A stretch of 64,000 nucleotides of DNA from Microstegium vimineum (lineage: Eukaryota > Streptophyta > Magnoliopsida > Poales > Poaceae): assembly GCA_022036555.1 (NCBI GenBank), contig CM039131.1:32390455-32454454 (forward strand), in the 5' to 3' direction. The notes under the pieces are model-generated. The model did no database searches, had not been told where the DNA came from, and saw only the letters and a program-made list of their open reading frames with translations. Numbering within the stretch: position 1 is the first letter of the stretch; every line of letters starts with the position of its first letter. The position numbers and the translations under genes are program-made. Positions 48,046 through 60,075 of this stretch are shown here, in pieces.

Positions 48046-51000
48046 CATGAAATGAGCAGATTTTAAAATTTTGGGTCATGGAAAAGAAAAAGGGGTTTGG
48101 GTAGGCTTTTTGGGGAGAAGAAAAAATTTTCCCAGAAAAAAAAGATCTTTTTTTTTCCTCTATTTTCCCAAAACAAAAATCCCCCCCCCATCGCCAAAAA
48201 AAAAAAAACCCAAAGATATCCTTTGCATTGAAAATGGGTTGGGAATTTTACCCCATCTAGTTCCCAAATTTGGTGGAATTTGGGGTTTCAGTGTTGAGAC
48301 ACAATTCTGACGAAGGGGGTTTTGCTGTGATGTTTGCATTAGTTAGATTAAAAAAAGGGGTAAATAAGTTTTTTGGGCAAAAAATTTTTGGGGTTTCCTT
48401 TTTGATGAAGATGGTGCAAAAGATTTTAAAACATGTTTTTTTGCTTTTTTTTTTTTTGGGGAAAAAAACCCATGTGTTTTGCTAAAAATGTTTTCCCTCC
48501 CCCACAACCTACCACCCCGTATGTTGGTATCCTCATTTTTAGTATGTTACCACCATATTTCCACCCCCTTGTGATTCAAAAAATGCTCAAATTGAAATTT
48601 TTAGGTGAGAAAATGTTATTTCAAAATTTTAAAAAAGACTCCCCCAAATTTTTTGGGGAATTGTTTAATTCACAGTGCAATTGATGAATTAGAATTGTAT
48701 GTAATAGATCAAAATAAACTTGTTTTTTTTTTTTGGGATCGATTGTGGGGTTTAAAATTATACCCCAAAGTTTTGTCTTTTGTGAGGGTTTGATGATCGG
48801 GGGATTGACCTAGCTCCTTTAAAGAGTAGAGAACAAACACATGGTCCCGGGACGGAAAAGATTGCTTGGCTTGACTACGCTTCGACGACGGGGAGAATTT
48901 GGTGAGAAGATGGCTAGAGCGGTTGGGTTTAAGGTATAGAAACCGGTCGTTGTCGGATTTGCAGGGGGATTGTGTATTTGTGTTTTGGGTTTTAAAATTT
49001 TAAATTTTGGAGTGCTTGGTAGAGAGATTTGGTCATCAAGAATACAAAATTAGAAAACAAAAAAGCATTTCCCCCGAACAAAAATTTAGTTTCTTCATGT
49101 TTGCATATGCCCACGGGCAACCTTCGATTCCATCGGCAAATTTTCCTGAGCTCACACGCAACGTACAGCTTTTGGTCATCTGCCAATAAGGGAATAACAA
49201 CACCCCCAAAAAAAGCACAAAAAAAAATGCGCTATAATTCGACCCGCGGGGGGCCCCCCCCGCCCCCCCCCGGGGGTCCGCTGCCCCCTTTCACGGCCGG
49301 GGGGGCCCAGGCGCGGAAGCACCGCACGATCATCGGAGATATTCCCGGGGGGGCTGGGGGCCACCCCGAGGCGAAGCCCTCCCCCCGCGTAGCCGTACCC
49401 CCTTCCCCCCCAACCACCCGGGGCGGGGGGTGGTAGTTTTCCCCGGGTGGGGGCCCCCGGGGGGGGGTAAACCCCAGGCCCCCCGTCCCCCGGGAGGGGT
49501 GAGGGGGCCCCGGGGACGCCCGGGCCCCGTGGCGCGGGGTTGGGGGGGCGGCAGCGCGTGGTACAGTGTGGGCCCCTCCCCCGGGAGAGTCCGCAAACCC
49601 AGGAGTCAGCCCCCCCCCCCCTTCTTCATTTTTCCCCGTCCTTCCCCCCGTCCACCCCGTCGCCGATCACCCCCAACGCCCCCGCTTCCCCGGCCCCCGT
49701 AACCCCTCGCCCCCCGCCCAGTCACGGCCAGGGGGGCGCGCGCGCTTTCCCCCGTCTTTTTGCAACAAAAAGGGGGGGGGTTGGTGGTTTTTTTTTTTTC
49801 CGACGAAATAAAACGAGGAAAGGGGACGTCCCGGGTGAAAATGCCCCCTTTTTTATACTTGGTAGGGGGTTTTTTCCCCAATCGGCGCATTGGGTGATAA
49901 TTTTTTGAGAACAAAAAATTTTAGCAAACAAAGGGTTAGGGTGCTAAACAGGAGCACTCTACAAAAAAAATTTAGAATTTTTACGAGTAAAATTTTAAAA
50001 ACTAACCCTTATGGGTGTGAACACCTTCCCAAAAGGGGTCGAAAGGGTCCTATTGTAAAGCCGGTTTTTTGCTAAAGATTGCTGGGGAAAAGGGTTTGAG
50101 TGTTCTTTGGGGCCCCGGTTTGTACATTCAGAGTCCCCCCCCCGGACGTGTAGAAAAAAGGGAAAAAAGTTAAACGATCATTATACATGTTTCCCTGTTT
50201 TATTTTTTTATTTTGGAAAGGGGGCCCCCCCGCTTTAAAATTTTAAAGTATTATGATTTTGGAGTTTGCAAAAAAATAAAGCGTTTAAAAAAAACAACGG
50301 GCAAAATTTCTTTAAACCAAAAACCCCCTGGTGCCCCCCCGGGACCAATTTTTTAATACCTGGAAAATTTCTCAAACGCACTGAGTATTGCAGTTTTTTT
50401 TTCTGACAATTAATAAATTAAATATCATAACGCTCCCCGGGACATTTGGGTTTAAAAGAATTCGCAGGAAAAAAGAGTTAGAAAAAAAAAAGAATGGCGG
50501 TTCAGAAATTTTAAAATTTTAAAAAATTTTAGGGTGATCGACGCCTTTTTGGGCTTTTTTCCCCAAAAGGGGGAAAAAAAGCATCCAAATGGGTCCCCTT
50601 TTTGCAAATAAATTAGACTATTGGTATAAAAAAAATAAACGGGAATAATCGGGGGAAAATTTTGGGGTTTTCAGATCGGTTTTTGGGTAGTCGTTCAGTT
50701 TTTGGCTTTCTTTCAAAGGGCCCCCCCAAAAGGCAGATTTTTTCCCTTTGGGGTTTAAATGCGCCCCCCCCGTGTGGAGTAATATAAAGTCTCCTAAGTA
50801 CTGTTAAATTTTGTTTAAATTTTTTTAAGGTTGGAATCGTTTTTCCCCCGCCCTTATTTTGGCCCCCCAAAAAAATCGCTTTTCCCCTTTTTTTTTTTTC
50901 ATCGTGGGGGGGTTTGGGATTTCCAGGGGCCCCTTACCCTTTCCTGGGGATTGGGGACCAAACCCATCGGGGGTTTTTTTCTTTGGGCTTTTCAAAAATT

Positions 51001-52930
51001 CGGTTTCCTAAAATAAAAACCCATGGTTTATTCAAAAAAAAGGGCCCAGCAATTTTTGATTTGGTTTGTTGGGGGGGCCCGGGGCATGACCCAAAATAAC
51101 CGGATGCAAAAAAAAACGGGTAAAAAAATTGGGTTTAAGCAATTTTTCCCCCATTTTTCTATTTCAAGGGAAAAAACCAAAAAAACAAATAAATTAAAAA
51201 AAGTGATAAGGTTTTATGGTTCATTAAAAAAAATTTTTAAATTACAAAAAATAGTTTTAAAATTTAAAATTATGTCAATAAAAATTTTAAAATAGTGTGA
51301 GCTTTAGAACATTTGAAGAAATCTTTTGTGTTTGCTTGCGGGAATCTGTAGTGAAATGAGTGAAATGATAGATGTTAGATTTTTTTCCCCTTGATGATAA
51401 GAAACAGTGCCCCAAAGTGTCGGCTTGTTGTGATTAGTTTCAGAGGTTGCTTGGTTTAGTTTTTAGAGTAAGCGGTATGTTGTGTTGCCCCACAATGTTC
51501 ACAAAAAAATTCTTCTTGTTATTTTTAGATGGCCTTATTAGGGTATGGTGCGCCACTATTGGTCAGATAAAACTGGAAGGTATTTAAGCTTTGCTCAGTG
51601 GTGGATGTGTTTGATCTGCTACATGTTGTTGTACTAATTTTTGTATGTGGGTGTTTTTTTTCATTAAATTTTTTTCCCTTCCCTTTTTAATTTGAACCCA
51701 ATGGTGACTACTTGCATTGCTTTATTATTCTGAAGTTTCTGGTTGGATTAAAGGGATCCAAACGTTTATCCCAAATTTTTAGATGAGTTTCAATCAAACT
51801 GAAGCGGGAGTTTATGCAGAGAATCAATTGTGTTTGATTATGGTGAAAAAAAAAGAAAACATGGAAGAGGTCCCCCGAAAAAAATCGAATGCTTTCAGCT
51901 GTCCCAAAGTCATCCAATCAGTTACAAAATCCAATTGTTAGGTCCCCAACGTCTGTAGTATTTTCCCGGGGTTTTTTAAAAATGTTTAAAGGGCCCTTTA
52001 AGGTGTTTAGTCCTTTACACCCCAAAATTGGGGACAGGGATAGTTTTGTATGTTTTACGACATATATTTTTTAATTATAAGCTTTTGGATTCTATATATT
52101 CGAGTAAAATTGTCATGTGAATTGCAATTTAGTATTGGGTTTCTGTTTCCCCCAAGGAAGTCTGCAGGCATGAGCTGTCTTGCTTTCTAGTTTTCAAATT
52201 TTAGTATATTCAAAAAAAGAATTGTTTTATTTGGGGTGAGAGATATTGCAAAATCCATATTACATTGGATCACGAGGCAAAAACAGAGCCCTCTCGTTCT
52301 TGCTATGTGCATGGGCTGCTTTAGTATTTGAGCTCTTAAGTATTTACCCCGAAAAAAAGGTTTCTACGAAATAGTGCATTATTTGCTTTGGAAAGAAAAA
52401 CCTTTAAACTTCCCCCATCCAAAAAAGACTTAGGTTTTTTTTTGAATTTACGGTTCCTACTTATTTTTTTAAAATTTTGAAAAAAAAATTAAAAAATAAA
52501 AAAAAATTACAAGATGTTGGCCCCCCGATATTTCCAATGTCCCCGTCCCGTTTCGGGAGCATATTTGGCCAGCCTTATGTCTTCATCAGGAAAACAACCA
52601 CTTGACTCCCTTTTTTGCAACTTTGCACTCAAAATCTTTGTCTTGGGGCCTTGAGAACTTTCCCTTTATCCCGATTCATCCTGTAATTTTGTTCCTCTTC
52701 ATCAGTAGCCTTCTATTTTGAATTCTATGGTTTATTTTTTTTCCCCATTGCTCGGTTTGTCTCCTCAACTCTGCAAGCCAGAGTGCTAAAAATTCAGATT
52801 ATCTATAGGGCCTAAGCTCCCCGTGGATGGTTAGTTTACGAAAAAACAATCAAATTTTTGAAAAGGAAAACAAAAATGATTCCCCAATTGAAATAAAGGG
52901 AATTTTAATTTTGTTGCCTTCAAAAAAAAA
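48046..52930. other. Low-quality (homopolymer-smeared) sequence, no gene supportable
   Basis: Runs of identical bases dominate (CCCCCC, GGGGGG, AAAAAA, TTTTTT), as in the corrupted plastid part. No plastid gene is recognisable beyond about 48045. Blocks at 51300-52350 look more like ordinary AT-rich nuclear DNA with patches of error. A very GC-rich block at 49220-49760 might be a distorted gene 5' region, but its frames cannot be trusted. Confidence 0.6.
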
Positions 52931-53109
52931 AAAAATTTGCATCATCACAGTGCTCACAACATTACATTACAGGAATTTAAGCTCGATCTGTTGACAGCAC
53001 CTACAGACTAATTTTACATGATACAAGCAGGATCAAAGGGAATTAAATCTAAGTCACACGCACACAACATGCAACCTCTATCGTTTGTGTGGCTTGGGCA
53101 ACGTGGACG

Positions 53110-53560
53110 CAAGCTTCTCTTTCTTTGGTAGCTCAGATCATCGACCTTGGCGATCCATGGGTGCTTGAGCGCGGCGGCAGCCGTCAGCCTCTTGTCGGGG
53201 TTGCATGTGAGCAGGGCACTAAGCACCACGAATGAGGTTGTGCCACTACATGTCCAGCTCCGGCAGCACCTCGGTGGCGAATGTCGGTCACGAGAACCAC
53301 GGCCAGGTGTTGTCGTCAGGCACGCCGAGGACATCAAAGATGGCGCAGAGCTGTCCGTCGTCGTGGCATCCTTGGAACTGAGGCCTGTCGTTGTTGACGA
53401 GCTCCGCCATGACGCAGCAAGGACCACACGTCGACCTTGGTGTCGTAGTCGTGCTTCTCCAACAGCATCTCAGGCGCCTGGTACCATAGCGTGCCGACCA
53501 GGGAGCCCACCCTCCTCGCCCATATCGTCGTCGCTGGTGGCCTCCTCAACGGCGTCCGCG
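53110..53560 (-). pseudogene. CDKF-like protein kinase, C-terminal fragment
   Basis: Minus-strand reading frames give GTLWYQAPEMLLEKHDYDTK then VDVWSL (kinase subdomains VIII-IX). After a frameshift they give VMAELVNND, DDGQLCAIFDVLGVPDDNTW, and after another LLTCNPDKRLTAAAALKHPW. This is the pattern of grass CDKF-2-like cyclin-dependent kinases. Two in-frame stops (one after WPWFS, one after PELDM) and at least two frameshifts are present, and the N-terminal lobe is missing, cut off beside the element at 53597. Confidence 0.85.
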
Positions 53561-53596
53561 CCGCCTGAGGGGCCGAGTCCGCCGTCCGAAGATCAG

Positions 53597-54375
53597 TTCG
53601 GTTTCTCGGTTCTTTATGAAATTTGGTTTCGGTTCCTCGGTTCTTTATGAAATTTGGTTAGTAACTCGGAACCGACGAATTTCGGGTTCGGTTAATTCGG
53701 TTCCCGTTATAACCGAACTACCCGAAATACATATTACCATCCCAAAATGGAAGAACAAAAAGAAAAAAAAAGCAAAAAATCAAGAACTGCTCGGCATCCA
53801 AGCAGGGAGCATCGCCGACGGAGTCACGGAGAGGTCCTAGGCGGGCGCAGCCGCGCATGCGCTGACGGCTTCCAGACCGGCGGGCGCCTCATCATATCGT
53901 CCAGTTCAAGCCCCGCGTCCCGCGACCTGCACGCCGCCGTGTTGAGGCTGGGCAAGGAGGTGAGGGCGTGAGGAAATCGGCGAAGGACAAGAAGCGGAGA
54001 GCCGGAGACTAAGGTAAGCAGCAATGACGGGACGACCCAAAAGCAAGGAGATGGATTTTGCGTCCATGGCTATTGGCTAATGGCTTGGCTAGCAAATGAG
54101 GACGTGGGAAAGGGAGCGCCAGCAGACTAGCGGCGGCGGCTGCTGCCTGGTTGGGAGGAATGGATGTGGAGTGGGGACTAGGGTTTAGAGGTATTTATAT
54201 ACCAATGTCTCTATTGGGCTGGCCCTTTTTTTGCCTATATTCATGGGCCTTGTCTATTATTTCGGTTTTTTCGGTTAACCGAGTCCAATAACCGAATTAA
54301 CCTGGTGTATTTCGGTTACTTGAAATTGAGAACCGAATTAGGAATCGAAATTTTCGATTTCGGTTAGTTCGATTA
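53597..54375. mobile_element. Candidate non-autonomous hAT-like element rich in TTCGGTT
   Basis: Both ends (53597-53735 and 54258-54375) are packed with TTCGGTT/AACCGAA motifs in mirror arrangement, with a GC-rich middle. Subterminal motif clusters of this type are known from hAT elements. A 36-bp unit ending in TCTTTATGAAATTTGGTT is tandemly duplicated at 53607-53660. No exact termini or target duplication could be fixed. Confidence 0.45.
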
Positions 54376-56206
54376 TTTTTGCCTAGGCCGACCTGTATCC
54401 ATTCCGAGATACATTTCTGCGTCGTTAACTTTGTATTCTTCCATCTGCCAGGGAAGTAACCACGACCGCGGGGTCCATTGTCCATCTGTCCACTGACTGC
54501 ATGTTTGTTGTTATTCCTGTTTGGCTGTTTCATTCGGTTTACTTGTATATGCGAGACATGGCAAATTGAATTGGCAGTTGAAGTCCGTTGAATGGGCTTG
54601 CATTGCATTAGCCAAGAGGAATCTTAATTAGATCAGCTGGTGCGAGGTTGATGCCACAAACCTGACCAAACCGCCCCTACCTTGTGACGTCTCCTGGGTT
54701 TGTCATGACCACGTCATCGTTTATACGCGTAGTGTGGCAAAAGAAAAATACAGTACACCAGTTCTAGTAGAAAGATGGGGGTCAGGATTCAGGAAGTTGG
54801 ATTTTATAAGGTCGAGGACACGGTTTTGGGTGCTTGAAATTAAGAATGGACTGCTAGTAAACTTTTGGTTGGTTCCGCTAACTGAGCAAGCAGCGTGCTT
54901 ATCCTCCTCCTCTCTGCATCAGCAGTGGTGTTGACGTATAGCACTACTGTATATAAGACAAGTGGCCAGAAAACTACTCTGCGAGGGGACAGGAAAGGCG
55001 GCATTATTAGAGTAGTGCATGCTGTCACGGCATGAAAAATGAAAATCTTTGCGTACGTATATACGACGAAGGACAGGGGCACGATAACACGACTAAAATG
55101 ATGGAGACGATATCATGCTTTTATGAAATACAAAGTATTTTTGAAGTTTTTAAAAATATACCATGCTTTTATGAAATATATATTTTTAGAGTGCCATTAA
55201 GTGTTTAGATGTAACACATTTCATGGTTTTGAATATCATGATAATATTAAAACTATAGTCTTTCTTATAGCTTTAAAAACTCCATTATAGATCTCTTTTT
55301 TCTAAACCGTGGTTTTGCACGTCAATAATGGATTTAAAACTGCAGTACAAGGTCTAAATGGCGATGTTATCGACTGTTTGGTGTTTAGCATTTAGGAAAA
55401 AAAACTGGTTACAATAGACTTACATATACTACTATTACATTTCTGATCATTACACGTACAGGTAAGAGAAAAACATGTTTTAAAGGAGAAAACTAGGATG
55501 TGAGAATATCTTGCAAACAATAAATTGTCGGCTTTAGTTTTGGAAGTTCAAAGCAAAAACTCATACTTTAAAGCATTATTATTGTTATTATCTTTGCATT
55601 GCTAGCTAGAGTATGTATGCACGTACTCTTGAAGTTGAAGGTTTTGGAATGTGGAATTCGCATTTGAATGTTCTGTTTGCAAAGGCAGTATTATTCAACC
55701 ACGAGCACCATCTCAAGGACCAATAATATGACACTTAATTAGTCACTGTATTCAGCTTCGCTCCTTTGCCAGAGGTTACACATTACACACAAGCTTTTGA
55801 GAACGTGCTGGTCACATGCATGCATTTTCCATTAACAGGAGGGGAGAAATAGTAGTACTGTTACAAACTGACCGGAATTGAAGAAAAAAAAGGTCACGTA
55901 CGTTCTTCCTTCAATTATTTCGTCCCAATCAAGCCGTAAAGCTAGCCTTGCACTTGGGCATGCAGCAGTAGCAAGCCTAAATATGTACAGATTGACGCAG
56001 CCACGTACGGATGCACTGCTTGCTGTACACTAATCAGTATCACACGGAACCAGAAAAGCAGAGCAGTGTCTGCATGTGACGGTAAAACCCCTAAAGCAAG
56101 TCGATCACTGCACCGTCGCGTGTGACACGACACCAGGTGTGTGGCATGCAGTGCAGGGGTCACTACTCCCTCCCAGATCACAGGAAACACCAGCGGCGTC
56201 ATCACA
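54376..56206. other. Intergenic; 3' flank of the first HIPP-like gene
   Basis: AT-rich with no gene recognised. A near-repeat around ATGCTTTTATGAAATA occurs at 55115 and 55164. Confidence 0.5.
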
Positions 56207-57026
56207 TCACATGACCGAGCAGCCGTTGGGGTCGCTGGCGTACTCGTGGTGCACCACCGTGTGCGTCTTGGCGGCCGCCGGGTTGTAGAAGTAGTCGTGC
56301 TGCTGCTCGTACTGCGCCGGGTACCCTCCTCCCCCGCCGTAGTAGAGCGGCGGCGCCGGTGCCGGCGCGTACACGGACCCGCCGCCGTAGTAGTGCTGGT
56401 CCATGCCGCCGCCGCCGTAGTGGTCGCGCGCACCCGAGTGGTGGTGCTTGTAGGGGCTCGGGCTCGGGTGGTAGCGGTACGCGTGGTCGTCCGCGACGGC
56501 GGCGTCGACGGTCCGCAGCTCCACCACCTCGGCGTGGCCCACCTTGCGGCGCAGCTTCTTGGTGATGCGGTCGGAGTCGATGTCCACGCCGATCACCAGC
56601 AGCAGGTTCTTGTCCTCGCCGGCGATCGTCACGGACTCCACCCCTGCTCGATTCAACCACAGATATGTCAGCAGTAGGACAGATAGGCTTATTAGGCGAC
56701 TAAACGTTTTTCTGAGAAATTAAAAGAAGAAGAGGAGATCGATCAAAAATTTGTTTTTACCTGAGATTGCAGCAGCTACCTTGATAGCTTTGCAGTGGCC
56801 CTTCTCAGAGCCCGTCGTCTGCACCCTTATGATCATCTCCTTCTGCATGCAAATAAAGAGGGTTTCCAATTCCAAGTCAGCAAAAAAGAAGCAGGGCAAT
56901 TTCACTAAGTAGTGGTACGGTTATAATCACAAAACATGCCTGTGCAGTGAGATAATAATGATGAAATAATACACAAAGGGTAAAATCCAAGTTACTGGCG
57001 ATCAGTGAATGACCTCTTACCCTCAT
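56207..57026 (-). CDS. HMA-domain isoprenylated protein (HIPP-like) with degenerate metal site
   Basis: Three exons: 57026-57021 (Met-Arg only), 56842-56761, 56643-56207; 174 residues, phases consistent. A two-codon first exon is a usual feature of grass HMA genes and explains the start choice. The HMA fold is clear (KEMIIRVQTT, then VESVTIAGEDKNLLLVIGV), but the metal-binding CxxC is lost: the loop reads TTGSEKGHC. Residues 75-174 are Gly/Tyr/His/Pro-rich and low in complexity. The C-terminus CSVM is a CaaX prenylation box, so membrane attachment is likely. Such proteins act in metal handling and, with degenerate motifs, as targets of pathogen effectors in rice; that role is not shown here. 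A second HIPP-like gene lies 3.1 kb away in the same orientation. Confidence 0.87.
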
Positions 57027-57581
57027 TTCTGCTGACGTACGTACGTACAGTACGACTCAAGGCCGGCTAGGAAACAAACAAGCAAAGCAAGAGCCAAAAC
57101 ACACTGCTCTCTCTCTCTGCAAGCTTTGAGCAGAAGGCTGTCTTGGCTCTGACAGTAGTAGTGTGCACACTACCCGACTACCGCTGCTTCCTTCTTATAA
57201 ACACACGGGCGCAACACTAGTTACAGCCAGTGGACCTGGTTAAATTAATCACAAGCTAAGTCGTCGCTTAGCCACCGAGGAGGATATCCCATAGCCCACA
57301 GTGCCCTGCAGAGAGCAGGAAAGTGACACAAAGCCTTGACTAGGAAGACCTGGCTCATCGACAAGCTTCAAGTTAAGCGTAAGAGAGCAGGTAGTGCGGA
57401 TGCCATGCCACTTGCTTAATTATTCATCATGGCGACGCCGACGCGTGATTAATTTGAGTCTAGGATTTCCACGGGAGAATGGGCTGGAAATTCCCGTTGC
57501 GGCCTGTGCAGCGGACGACTTTGCTGGCCCGGCATTTGGAATGACTCGGACTCGAGGGTTAGAATACTAGTAGTGTAGTAA
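57027..57581. promoter_or_regulatory. 5' flank of first HIPP-like gene
   Basis: Contains a CTCTCTCTCTC run (57108-57118) and a possible TATA box, TTATAAA at 57196 read on the reverse strand. No gene. Confidence 0.4.
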
Positions 57582-57941
57582 GGGCAGATACATTGCTACA
57601 CGTTAGTGGTCTCGTACCCCGTCTCATACAATGTCACGTAGGATTTTTTTTTGTTTATGTGGAGGAAAGATAAATGTGAGAGAGAAAGAGGTCGTTGTTT
57701 CACGAAACAACCACCTCATGAGCTAAGATTTAGGACTATGAGACAACTATTGCACCATTGTATGAGTTGTTGTTGTCATGCACCTCACATGTTCATTTTT
57801 ATTCTATGCATAAATTAAGGAATCATGAGTTACTACGAGTCAACTTAAAAACCAACCATTGTATACGTGGTTTGTTAAGTCGTCTTAAATGACGTGGCAT
57901 TATACGAGACGACCTATGAGACGACACCAATGTACTTGCCC
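57582..57941. mobile_element. Tourist/PIF-Harbinger-type MITE
   Basis: 360 bp with ends GGGCAGATACATTG and the reverse complement of GGGCAAGTACATTG, flanked on each side by TAA (57579-57581 and 57942-57944), the expected 3-bp target duplication. Interior rich in GTCTCAT/ATGAGAC motifs. Confidence 0.8.
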
Positions 57942-57944
57942 TAA

Positions 57945-59390
57945 TACTCTGCCGCTGCCGCTGCCGCAAATCTCGCTGGCAGGTGTGGGTAATTTAGGGA
58001 GCAGATGCAGATGGGGGTAATTTGAGAGAGGTTGCGTCTATTGGAGGAGGTTGCAAGTGGATGCCGTTGGGTCGACGGATGAGCCGATCGAGCAAACTAC
58101 TTTGTGATAAGTCGACAGCATCCCTTGTTTCTATCTAGATCGCAAGAAGGGCTTAATAAGAAGATACGGTGGGTGATGCTGCCTGCGTGACGATGGCAGA
58201 CATGGATACATGATGTAATGTAGTAAAAGTGTCCTCTTGGATATGGCGATCTTGCCGTTCTCAATCAGTTACTGGAGTTGCTGAATTCGGAGATAGGATT
58301 ATCAGCGGGCTTATCAGCCACCGAAATAGACAGCTAAAAATAGCATCAGCCGACTTATCAACCACCAAAACAACGAAGCGAACAAGCCGCGGTCATTTTT
58401 TATAGGGCTTGGAGTCCTAAAAAAAACGTTAGAAATCAGAAAAAGCCACGTTTTGATGGTTTCGTTATAGCCTAAAAAAAACTGTTAGACCATACAAGGT
58501 GCTTATTTGGTAAGACTTTTAATTAAGGTGGCCGAGAAACCACCTTTTTCGCTTCAGAATCTGTTCTCATGCGTGCTTATTTGGTAAGACTTTTAATTAA
58601 GGTGGCCGAGAAGACCATACAAGAGACATGCTAAAGAGGAACTAAACAATGGACAATTGAAATCAGAAGCAATATGATGCTGAGATTCTTAGAGCCTTTG
58701 GTTCTCATTTTCCAGATGAGGTGAATGCATCATGAATTCATCTCTTAAAATTAATGAATGACTTATTCCCATACTAACACTAATTACTAGCTTGATTGAA
58801 ATGATTGATGATGTGGACTAACTCATTCCATTCGATAAACCAAACAAATAACCATAGAGTGCAATAATGATGGATTATCTGGTTCCACAAACCAAATACC
58901 TACCTCTTTGTGACTATTGTGTGGTTGTTATAAATGGCGAGCATAGCCTCAGACATGTTCTGAAATGGATTTATAATGGATTAAAGACCAAATTCACGTC
59001 TTCAGTAGTTGAAATTTAAATTTTGTTTAGTTTTTTATAACCAAAATTCACAGTTACGTTTTTTTTAGAATATTTTTTTCACAACTGCTTAGGACTTAGG
59101 AGGCGGTTCTAGCCCAACCCATATCTGAAAAACGAAGCATAGGAGGCCCAAATTCATGAGTGAAATTCCGTATTCCAATAGTACTATGGGCCAAATTCCC
59201 ATCTCGTCAGTGGCCTAGCGCTGGAGGAGGCCTTTTGAGTTGATAATGAAGCGGGCCAAAACTTAAACAACAAAAACTTAGGGCCATAAATGGACACCCC
59301 CTAAAGAAAAGCTAAATGGATGAACTCCACCAAAACTAAATTCAATCAGACAACATGCAGTGCTTAAAACCAAGATGTACAAACCCAATT
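57945..59390. other. Intergenic between the two HIPP-like genes
   Basis: Apart from the 40-bp repeat no gene or clear element is seen. Confidence 0.5.
58499..58612. repeat. 40-bp perfect direct repeat, 74-bp period
   Basis: GTGCTTATTTGGTAAGACTT and the following 20 bases occur identically at 58499-58538 and 58573-58612. AGACCATACAAG also flanks both units. A recent local duplication. Confidence 0.85.
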
Positions 59391-59590
59391 TTGAGTAGTT
59401 TAGATGCATGGTGGGTAGTTTATTTAGATGTAAATTTAGGGGCTACTTTTATATTATGTTTTATAATTGCATGGGTGAGTAATTTAGATATAAATTTAGG
59501 AGGCTAATTTATATTTTTTTTATAATGACAAATATGAATAATTTTTTTAGAAAATAAAATAGACCTACTAGCTATTATTATGAATGGTGA
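59391..59590. repeat. Degenerate 65-70-bp satellite-like repeat
   Basis: Two units of TTTAGATGTAAATTTAGG...TTTTATAATTGCATGG type. Inverted relatives occur at 62995-63260. Confidence 0.55.
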
Positions 59591-60075
59591 ATCGGTGATT
59601 ACAGCTTACCGAACTAATATCTTGTTTTTTTAATTTCTTCGAGAAGTTTTAGGATCTACCTTTTTCTACTACTATGAAGATTATCATGGAAAATTCGTTT
59701 GAGTCTTTAATTAGTAATATTAAGATGAGTCTTTAATTAATAATATTAGTATTTTGTTCTTTGAAGCGAACAAGTCTTGTTATGAAGCCGGAAGGTTCCC
59801 CTAATGATTATATGATAAAAACAATTAGAAAATAACAAAGTTTTTTTTGTACAAAAGAAAGAACAATATTACAAAACACTCTAGCCAATGGTCCATATAT
59901 TGCTGACAAGAACGTCCAGAAATATCAGAATGTGAAGCAAACCAAGTTGATTGATCAGATAAACTTTTTCTCCCTCTAGGCCAAAGAGATCGATCAGAAT
60001 GCTGCTGCATATACTGTCAACAGATCGATCAGAAGCGAGCATAGGACGTTGCTAGATCGATCCGTGCCCTACAAT

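Noticed and set aside
41900..49750. Runs of G and C that look like G-quadruplex motifs
   Set aside because: The matching plastid genes have no such runs at these places; they are base-call artefacts.
41819..49910. Many open frames of 60-284 codons rich in Pro, Gly, Lys and Phe
   Set aside because: They come from homopolymer-smeared plastid rRNA/tRNA sequence and adjoining low-quality sequence; no frame is real.
53147..53650. Plus-strand 167-codon frame
   Set aside because: It lies opposite the CDKF-like kinase fragment and has no similarity of its own.
56141..56677. Plus-strand 178-codon frame rich in Val and Arg
   Set aside because: Shadow of the HMA gene exon 3 caused by its GC-rich third positions.
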